Origin: CAYUJH01 sp964394585 | GTDB taxonomy: Bacteria > Bacteroidota > Bacteroidia > Cytophagales > Flammeovirgaceae | Assembly (NCBI GenBank): GCA_964394585.1 | Contig: CAYMYI010000027.1 | Span: 1 to 40,237 of the forward strand | Direction: 5' to 3' | Length of the DNA stretch: 40,237 nucleotides | Shown here: positions 25,375 to 31,173 of the stretch, piece after piece | Layout: the number at the start of each line of letters is the position of its first letter | Numbering within the stretch: the stretch's first letter is position 1 | The notes under the pieces: generated by a model | The model's input: only the letters and a program-made list of their open reading frames with translations | Told to the model about the DNA's origin: nothing | Database searches by the model: none | Made by a program: the position numbers and the translations under genes

Positions 25375-26322
25375 TTATTCATCCCAAAGATTGGCTAACG
25401 TGTAAGGTCCACCCTCCACAGTCCAGAAAGTGCCATCGATAAATCGATGGTGTTTATCCAATGCTGCCATTTGTTGCATGTGCTGCTCAGAAAGGATTAG
25501 GGCAGCTGCTTCAAAGTTCTGGCGCAGTCGCTCTGGATTTACCGATTTGGGGATTACCACCGTATCGCGGTGAAGTGCCCAAGCTAGAAGCACTTGAGCA
25601 GGCGTAGCGTTGAGTTCGCTTGCAATGGCGCCTATGGTTGGGTTTCCCATTAAATCTGGCTCACTTTCCGATTTACTCGTACGGTCTTTTGAGCCGAGCG
25701 GCGAGTAGGCGGTAAGTATTATTTGTTCTTTTTGGCAAAACGATAACAAGTTGGTTTGTTGTAGAAAGGGATGCGATTCCACCTGATTGAACTCTGGTTT
25801 TACGGTGGCTTGGGCAATCAAATCGGTGAGTTTTTTTACGCTAAAGTTTGAGACTCCAATGTGTTTGGCAAGTCCTTGTGTTTGGGCGGCCTCCATTTGC
25901 CCCCAAGTTTCAATAATCGGGACTTGTTCAATTGGGATGAACGAGGCGGCTGTAAAAGGCATTTGGGGGTCTTTCACCATAGCAATTGGCCAGTGGATTA
26001 GGTATAAATCGAGGTATTCGAGCTGCAAATCGTTGAGGGTTTTTTGCAAGGCTGGTAGTACATCCTCTTTTTTATGAGCCGTATTCCACAATTTTGAGGT
26101 AACCCATAGCTCTTCGCGTTTTACATCGCCTTCTGCGAAAGCATCGGCGAAGGCTTGCCCAATTTCGGCTTCGTTGCCATAAATAGCGGCGCAATCGAAG
26201 TGCCGGTATCCTATGCGAATTGCTTCGCGAATGGCAGGGTAAACTTCTCCTTTGGCTGATTTCCAAGTACCTAGCCCTAATGCTGGGACGGTTTTTCCAT
26301 TTTGTAAGGTATATTCTTTCAT
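25375..26322 (-). CDS. Aldo/keto reductase
   Basis: 315 residues, a complete AKR (beta/alpha)8 barrel. The catalytic tetrad is visible: Asp43 and Tyr48 (HFDCAAIYGN), Lys77 (VTSKLWN) and His110 (LIHWP). The NADPH-binding C-terminal motif IPKSVNPERLRQN is present. GLGTWKS near the N-terminus and GVSNF mid-chain are standard. It reduces aldehydes or ketones in the cytoplasm; the substrate is unknown. It is the last gene on the minus strand before the terminator at 25311-25343, 77 bp downstream of the membrane/winged-helix gene, without a terminator between them. Confidence 0.94.
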   Translation of the reverse strand: MKEYTLQNGKTVPALGLGTWKSAKGEVYPAIREAIRIGYRHFDCAAIYGNEAEIGQAFADAFAEGDVKREELWVTSKLWNTAHKKEDVLPALQKTLNDLQLEYLDLYLIHWPIAMVKDPQMPFTAASFIPIEQVPIIETWGQMEAAQTQGLAKHIGVSNFSVKKLTDLIAQATVKPEFNQVESHPFLQQTNLLSFCQKEQIILTAYSPLGSKDRTSKSESEPDLMGNPTIGAIASELNATPAQVLLAWALHRDTVVIPKSVNPERLRQNFEAAALILSEQHMQQMAALDKHHRFIDGTFWTVEGGPYTLANLWDE

Positions 26323-26399
26323 AGATAGGGTGTATATTTTTTATGCTCAAGTTACTGGATACCCCGCGAAAATGAAAAACTACAGAGGGCTGAACCGAC

Positions 26400-26828
26400 T
26401 TAGTGTTTAGAATGGAGGAAATCGTTAAGGTGATAGACCACAACGCCCTCTTCGTGTACATTAAGCGAGAACACACCTTTTTGGTGTAGCGTGTTTAATA
26501 AGTTTTTTGCTTTTTCGTGCGAGGTTTCTAAATGTATGGCAACATCTACTGCTGTGATAGCTCCTTGGTTTTCAGCGGCTAACCGAATGAGTTCGTATTC
26601 GCAGCGTTCTGCTGAAAGGAGTTTTTGTTGCCTTCGAACTTTGAAATACTGATAGGTTCCTATTCCAAGTGGGGTAAAGCCAAAAAGAGTGGTAAATGCC
26701 AAGTTTTCGGCAGTATGATACAGTTGTATATCGCTTAGCAAACTGGCAAAAAATCCGGAGGTGATCACGGTGCCAAACACGATGAGCACCAATGCTCCTC
26801 CGTAAGAGGGCGGGTTTTCTGTAAGCAT
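26400..26828 (-). CDS. Two-helix membrane protein with a C-terminal winged-helix-like domain
   Basis: 142 residues, not assigned to a family I can name. Two hydrophobic segments (about residues 10-31 and 40-60) are followed by a basic stretch KVRRQQKLL. From residue about 75 there is a winged-helix-like domain (CEYELIRLAAENQGAITAVD, then SHEKAKNLLNTLHQKGVF and a beta wing VHEEGVVVYHL). It may be a membrane-tethered DNA-binding or protein-interaction module. It follows the gas-vesicle genes on the same strand after 120 bp, so a role in their regulation is possible but unproven. Confidence 0.65.
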   Translation of the reverse strand: MLTENPPSYGGALVLIVFGTVITSGFFASLLSDIQLYHTAENLAFTTLFGFTPLGIGTYQYFKVRRQQKLLSAERCEYELIRLAAENQGAITAVDVAIHLETSHEKAKNLLNTLHQKGVFSLNVHEEGVVVYHLNDFLHSKH

Positions 26829-26948
26829 ATCATCAAGTTTCTTTCGTAAAAAAATCGGGTAATACCGTATCTTATTTTACCTTGTTAGCGAAAGGAAAGT
26901 TTCATGATAGCCAAAATACTAAGTTTTTCGCCTGTGCTTGAGGGCTTC

Positions 26949-27242
26949 TTAGTAACTCAGTTTGATGGTATTCCATTGTTTGGTACGTTCAGCTTGTTTT
27001 TGGGTAATGGCATCCTCTCGTTCGTTGAGCACTCCCTGAAGCCGCTGCATTTGTGTTTCTAAGCTGCCTAGGCGCTCTTGAGCGGTAAACATTTGTTTGG
27101 CTAACCGTTCCGATTCAGCGATAAATCGGTTGCGTTCTTTGCTTAGTAGGTATAGCTCTATGTACGGAGAACGCTGTTTAAGTGGGATGCTGCGCTGTTT
27201 GGTAGTGCCTAACGTCCTGATTCGTTCTAGTCCTTTTCGCAT
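26949..27242 (-). CDS. Gas-vesicle accessory coiled-coil protein, GvpV-like
   Basis: 97 residues. A short basic N-terminus (MRKGLERIRTLGTTKQR) leads into RSPYIELYLLSKERNRF and then a continuous coiled coil to about residue 90 (ERLGSLETQMQRLQGVLNERE). Cyanobacterial GvpV proteins have the same plan: a basic head, then (Y)LELYKLxxEKxRL, then a helix. The comparison is from memory. It lies 31 bp downstream of gvpN on the same strand. Its likely role is as an accessory factor in gas-vesicle assembly. Confidence 0.6.
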   Translation of the reverse strand: MRKGLERIRTLGTTKQRSIPLKQRSPYIELYLLSKERNRFIAESERLAKQMFTAQERLGSLETQMQRLQGVLNEREDAITQKQAERTKQWNTIKLSY

Positions 27243-27273
27243 CGTATTGTATTTGGTGTAAATACTGAAAATT

Positions 27274-28200
27274 TTATAATGAAATCCCTGTGTTTTCGAT
27301 TACTAAATCGCGGATAATTTTTTTTATGCGTTCTTGGTTCGTTCTAGAACCTACACGGCTTGTTTCCGAGGCTAAAATATCTTGCGCTATGGAGGTAAAC
27401 ATCTCTACTGAAGTAGTCGGCGATAGTTTCATTACTTTCATGGTTTTGGCAATCATGATAGCGCCTCGCACGGTGGGCGAGAATTCGCATTTGCCCGAAT
27501 CGCGTAAGCCACGAACCACGTTTACGATTAACGCAGCTTCGGGGCGCGTTAACCCTGACTTCGCCTCGGTGATGCTTACCTCGGTTTCGTAGTCGAAGTA
27601 GTCGAGGTCGAGGGTAATCATGCGGTCGCGCAGTGCATCTTGGCTTCGGTATACCCCGGCATACTCTTCGGGGTTACTCGTGAAAATAGCTGTAAAATTG
27701 GGGTGTACTTGCAAGTAAGGATTATCGCCTCCACGGGCTACGGGTAAATTGATCATGCCTTCTTCTAACACAGAGAGTAATACGTTGTTGGCTTCGGGGC
27801 GTGAGCGGGTGAACTCATCGTAAATGAGGGTGAAGCCATAGCGGCATGCGACCGTCAGCCGGTTATCTACCCACTGTTTGGTAACCATTTCCTCTTCTTT
27901 CAAAACTTTTGAAACGAAATTATCGCGAACCCGCTTGGTTCGGTAGCCGTTGTCGCCGCCAATAAGGTTAGAGGTCGAAAATTCCTCGTCGCCGTGGAGC
28001 ATTACCAAAGGGCGATTAAGTTTGCTAGCAATATGTTTGGCTAGTGTAGTTTTTCCCGTACCTGCCGGTCCCCTGAAATGAACAGGAAACCCTGCGGCAA
28101 TGTAGTTTAGCGCACGGTTGCAAACATCTTGCACATAAGGTGTTTCCACAAAGTTTTCTAGAGCTTGCGGATACAGTACGGTGTTTTCTTCTTCTATCAT
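27274..28200 (-). CDS. gvpN: Gas vesicle protein GvpN (AAA+ ATPase)
   Basis: 308 residues from the ATG at 28200; a GTG one codon earlier is in frame. It is a MoxR/GvpN-type AAA+ ATPase: Walker A GPAGTGKT (residues 44-51), Walker B in TLIYDEFTRSRPE, sensor 1 in FTSNPEEYAG and the arginine finger region DALRDRM. The LHGDEEFSTSNLIGGDNGY element after Walker A distinguishes GvpN from general MoxR proteins. It promotes widening of gas vesicles, probably with GvpC, during assembly. It sits between gvpC (45 bp upstream) and the GvpV-like gene (31 bp downstream). Confidence 0.93.
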   Translation of the reverse strand: MIEEENTVLYPQALENFVETPYVQDVCNRALNYIAAGFPVHFRGPAGTGKTTLAKHIASKLNRPLVMLHGDEEFSTSNLIGGDNGYRTKRVRDNFVSKVLKEEEMVTKQWVDNRLTVACRYGFTLIYDEFTRSRPEANNVLLSVLEEGMINLPVARGGDNPYLQVHPNFTAIFTSNPEEYAGVYRSQDALRDRMITLDLDYFDYETEVSITEAKSGLTRPEAALIVNVVRGLRDSGKCEFSPTVRGAIMIAKTMKVMKLSPTTSVEMFTSIAQDILASETSRVGSRTNQERIKKIIRDLVIENTGISL

Positions 28201-28245
28201 CACATATTACAATTGAGAATTTAAGGGCAGATATGCAATATACCT

Positions 28246-28959
28246 CTATTTTGAAGAGGGCTTTTGCGCACGGGTAGCGGCTTTACGCCTAGAAGGCTTT
28301 TGGGTTGCCGATGTGCTTTTTTTAGAAATTTCTAAATCAGCTTTCCAATTTTTGATTTTACGGAGCGTCTCTTCACGAATTTCGGCAATTCGTGCTTGGC
28401 GGGTTTGGCGGTCGGCTTTTACTTGCTGAATAAACGCTTTGTGGAAATCTTCAACTGAAGCATGGGTATCGGTGAAAAGCTCCTTGATCGTTTGTTTACG
28501 AGTCGCATCAGCTTGTTGCGTTTCTTGAGTAAATGCTTTTTGGAATTGGTTCAGCATTGCTTCGGTTTCTTGGGCAATGTTTGAGGTACGGGAGGCGCGT
28601 TCGGTAGCCGCTTGCCGGCAGGTGGCTTCCCATTCTTTGCGGAAACGTTTCATCATCTGCTCGGTTTCTTGTTGAAGGTTTTCTACCCAAGCCACGCGAT
28701 CGGCTTCCTCTTTATCCATTTGCTCGGCATATCCTTCCCAGAAGCTATCGAGTGTTTTGATGGTTTCTGCGCGCAACTGTTTTACCCATTGGAGCCGTTC
28801 GGCTCGGGCTTTTTTAGCATCGGCGAGTGCCTCTTTTTGGAAAGAATCAAGTTGTTGCGCTGTTTCGCTTTTCAGCCCTTTTAAATCTTTCCGAAGCGAT
28901 AGAAGGTCGTTTTCGAGCTCTTCTAAAGCTGCATCTTTATTGGTTTTTTTTGTTGCCAT
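28246..28959 (-). CDS. gvpC: Gas vesicle outer-shell protein GvpC
   Basis: 237 residues. After a short helical lead (residues 1-31) come five consecutive repeats of exactly 33 residues (32-64, 65-97, 98-130, 131-163, 164-196) and a partial sixth. Each begins E/D-T and contains a hydrophobic residue at position 6, an aromatic at 9 and an Arg near 24. The tail is Ser/Lys-rich (KPSRRKAATRAQKPSSK). The 33-residue periodicity is the hallmark of GvpC, the helical protein that winds over GvpA ribs and stiffens the vesicle. Its place between gvpA and gvpN matches cyanobacterial clusters. Confidence 0.9.
   Translation of the reverse strand: MATKKTNKDAALEELENDLLSLRKDLKGLKSETAQQLDSFQKEALADAKKARAERLQWVKQLRAETIKTLDSFWEGYAEQMDKEEADRVAWVENLQQETEQMMKRFRKEWEATCRQAATERASRTSNIAQETEAMLNQFQKAFTQETQQADATRKQTIKELFTDTHASVEDFHKAFIQQVKADRQTRQARIAEIREETLRKIKNWKADLEISKKSTSATQKPSRRKAATRAQKPSSK
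28372..28866 (-). repeat. Five 99-bp (33-codon) repeats inside gvpC
   Basis: Five in-frame units of 33 codons without any indel. They are diverged in sequence, so the repeat is best seen at protein level: each unit has the pattern ET-x3-hydrophobic-x2-aromatic, then a charged coil with Arg about position 24. Confidence 0.85.
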
Positions 28960-28976
28960 ATGCCTTAAATTTTAAG

Positions 28977-29013
28977 AAAAAAAGAAACTGCCCTATTTGC
29001 AGACAGTTTCTTT
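28977..29013 (-). terminator. Terminator/attenuator between gvpA and gvpC
   Basis: AAAGAAACTG (28981-28990) pairs perfectly with CAGTTTCTTT (29004-29013) over a 13-base loop. On the minus strand it is followed by a run of seven U (complement of 28977-28983). It begins 12 bp after the gvpA stop. This would make most transcripts end after gvpA, with some read-through into gvpC, so the rib protein is made in excess. Confidence 0.85.
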
Positions 29014-29025
29014 ACTCAACTAACT

Positions 29026-29232
29026 TTAAGAAGCTCTAGCGGTAAGCCCGATAGCTTCAGCATACTTGAGGTACGTTTCAACCGATGCTACAACGATACG
29101 AGCTTCTACTGCAAGGATTTCAATCCCTACGAGCGAAACGCGCGCCCAAGCGTCAATCACAACGCCTTTATCGAGGATGCGGTCTACAACTTCTACGAGG
29201 CTTGAGGAGCCTATGGTTTTTTCAACTGCCAT
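29026..29232 (-). CDS. gvpA: Gas vesicle structural protein GvpA
   Basis: 68 residues, the usual size. MAVEKTIGSSSLVEVVDRIL, DKGVVIDAWARVSLVGIEIL, and ASVETYLKYAEAIGLT are the canonical GvpA blocks: N-terminal helix, beta-beta hairpin, C-terminal helix. It is the small hydrophobic protein that polymerises into the ribs of the gas-permeable vesicle wall. It is the first gene of the gvp group and is followed at once by a terminator that probably sets its high dosage over gvpC and gvpN. The sequence looks very close to cyanobacterial GvpA as I remember it, but so are most GvpA proteins. Confidence 0.97.
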   Translation of the reverse strand: MAVEKTIGSSSLVEVVDRILDKGVVIDAWARVSLVGIEILAVEARIVVASVETYLKYAEAIGLTARAS

Positions 29233-29323
29233 AAATCGTTTGTTTTTGTTGAAAGATAATTCGTTTTACTTGATGTAATATAGATAAAAAAAATGCGGTT
29301 TAGGGGCTTTTCAGGCTGATTTA

Positions 29324-29414
29324 GAGCAAATTCCGTGAGTTCCGCTAACCCAAGTAAGTAGTTCTACTTAGTGAAAAAAAACGATTTGCTCCGTTAGCTT
29401 ACTTATGTGTTAGC
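29324..29414. other. Competing inverted repeats between the M2-like gene and gvpA
   Basis: GCTAAC (29344-29349) / GTTAGC (29409-29414) and AAGTAAG (29352-29358) / CTTACTT (29398-29404) form one long stem. Inside it, TAAGTAG (29355-29361) / CTACTTA (29364-29370) forms an alternative small hairpin. GAGCAAAT (29324-29331) / ATTTGCTC (29384-29391) is a third pairing that crosses the first. A run of eight A (29373-29380) lies in the middle. The 192-bp interval 29233-29424 has no gene; the region is either the gvpA leader/control region or the 3' end of the upstream transcript. Confidence 0.45.
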
Positions 29415-29424
29415 AGATGAGAAG

Positions 29425-31170
29425 CTACTCGGAAAATACCGAGTATGTATTTGCTGAATTATCGGTTGTATCGCTGAGTAGGGGGAGCAAGTTCTGGTAG
29501 TATCGGGTAAAGAACAAGTCGCCGGTAGGTAAGGTTAGCAGTGGGTCAATCAGTTCGCGTTGTGATGTGCGTTTTCCTTTGTACGCCAGATTATGCAAGG
29601 CAACTCCGTGCGTATTGCCTTTGGGTAGGTATAGTTCTTCAATTACACTGCTTTCTGCATATTGGGCAATCCATTGGTAACTCCATAGTATACTTAGCAT
29701 ATTTTCGAAATGATCGAGCGGATAAAGCAGCACATCGGGCGGAATACCCGGTAGTTCAGGACTTCCTGTTGTGGTTGCAAGCGGGTGGACAATACCCATT
29801 TCCGATGCCATGCGTTCCCAGTAGAGTTGCGTGGTAAGCTGTGGTGTGAAAAGCTGCGTATAAAATTGTTGTTGCACCGGAGTAACTACGGATGCTACAT
29901 ACCAGCAGTACATCAGTTCTGAAAAGGCAAAATGCATCTTCAATAAATTTGTTTCTGGCGCATTGAGTGAAGTAAGCCGCTGCTCTTGTTGCCAAAAACG
30001 ATACGTAAGCGGGAAGTGGGCAAATAAATATTCGCTGCCTCGTAATAAAAAGCTGGGGAGTTCTCCTTGCATTCCGGGCGGGAGATCTGGATTTTGGGCA
30101 ATGGTATGTAAGGCAGATCCAATAGTTGCAGCGAAAGTCTTACTCATCGAGTTGTTGTAAGCAATACCATGCGGGCGTATTTGGTCGAAGTATTGTACTG
30201 TTTTGTTTTGGAGGGTAGGATCTCGCAGTTCCGATATATAAGCCTCGTTTCCGTTGCTTAAATTAATACTTATGTAATACCTTTCAATACTTCGGAGTAA
30301 ATCTACTTGAGTGGTTTCGCGAAAAATATCGGATAGTTCGCTAGGAGCTTCTTTAAAATTCCAGTGCATCCCGACTCCATCAGGGAACCAATGGGCGGGG
30401 ATACGTTCGGGTATCTCTTCGTTATAATTTTCGGCTAATATCTTTTTGTAGTGTAGATGAAGAGCTTGGAAGAGTGGGCGAAGTTGTTGGGTTATTTTTT
30501 TACAAAAACTAGAAATTTCAGCTGGAGACATCTCTAGCTGATAAGCCCGATACGCAAAATAATCGTTTCCAAAGGTTTGGGTAACGCTCTGGTTGAGTTG
30601 TGTTCGGTGCAATGCCCAGTAACGAAACAAGGTGTCGGCAGGGAGCTGAGTAGCTTCCCACAAACGTAGTCGCTGTTTGTTAGAGCGCAATATGCGGAAT
30701 AAGGAGTCGGTTTGAGGAATCGAAATAGGCTGCCGATTGAACCGGTACGAGTAAGAGCGGTGCTTCCATTGCAACATTTGGGCATAATAAGCCAGAGAGT
30801 CTGTTAAGGTGATGCGCCCTTCACCTGATTGGCGTATGTGGGCAAGTGGTTCCCTCATATGAAATGGAAGGGGGGGCTTCTGTTCTAGCCAAGCGACTAC
30901 TTGTGTATTTTGTGCCTCCTTTATTAGAAAGGTTTGGTAAGCCTGATTTGCCCAAGCAAAACTCAGATGTTTCAAGCTGTCCGGCTGTTGTTGTAGGGCG
31001 TTCCAGGCATCGATTACACGTTGTTGCAACGACTGTTTCTGCGTATTGTACTTTTGTATATAGTCTTGCACATCTGCTTGAGTAGTCGGTTGAGCAGAGC
31101 GTTCACTTACCGAGTTTCCGTTACAAGCAGCCACGCATAAACACAGCCAAACCAATCGCCCTATTTTCAT
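29425..31170 (-). CDS. M2 (angiotensin-converting-enzyme)-like lipoprotein lacking the zinc ligands
   Basis: 581 residues. Lipoprotein signal peptide ends VAAC (Cys16). The fold-level pattern follows M2 peptidases: RLWEA (about 169), then TFGNDYFAYRAYQLE (about 199), LRPLFQALHLHYKKIL (230-245), RIPAHWFPDGVGMHWNF (256-272), and later a DLP element (362-364). Aligned on DLP, the HEMGH zinc motif of M2 peptidases corresponds to T349-I-G-S-A353, and the third ligand is also absent. I infer a catalytically dead envelope protein of that fold. Its start is 3 bp after the parC stop, so it is co-transcribed with parC. Confidence 0.6.
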   Translation of the reverse strand: MKIGRLVWLCLCVAACNGNSVSERSAQPTTQADVQDYIQKYNTQKQSLQQRVIDAWNALQQQPDSLKHLSFAWANQAYQTFLIKEAQNTQVVAWLEQKPPLPFHMREPLAHIRQSGEGRITLTDSLAYYAQMLQWKHRSYSYRFNRQPISIPQTDSLFRILRSNKQRLRLWEATQLPADTLFRYWALHRTQLNQSVTQTFGNDYFAYRAYQLEMSPAEISSFCKKITQQLRPLFQALHLHYKKILAENYNEEIPERIPAHWFPDGVGMHWNFKEAPSELSDIFRETTQVDLLRSIERYYISINLSNGNEAYISELRDPTLQNKTVQYFDQIRPHGIAYNNSMSKTFAATIGSALHTIAQNPDLPPGMQGELPSFLLRGSEYLFAHFPLTYRFWQQEQRLTSLNAPETNLLKMHFAFSELMYCWYVASVVTPVQQQFYTQLFTPQLTTQLYWERMASEMGIVHPLATTTGSPELPGIPPDVLLYPLDHFENMLSILWSYQWIAQYAESSVIEELYLPKGNTHGVALHNLAYKGKRTSQRELIDPLLTLPTGDLFFTRYYQNLLPLLSDTTDNSANTYSVFSE

Positions 31171-31173
31171 GCC

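Noticed and set aside
29284..29316. A T-run preceded by AAAAGC...GCATTTT on the minus strand downstream of the M2-like gene
   Set aside because: The possible stem is only about six pairs with a bulge; too weak to call a terminator.
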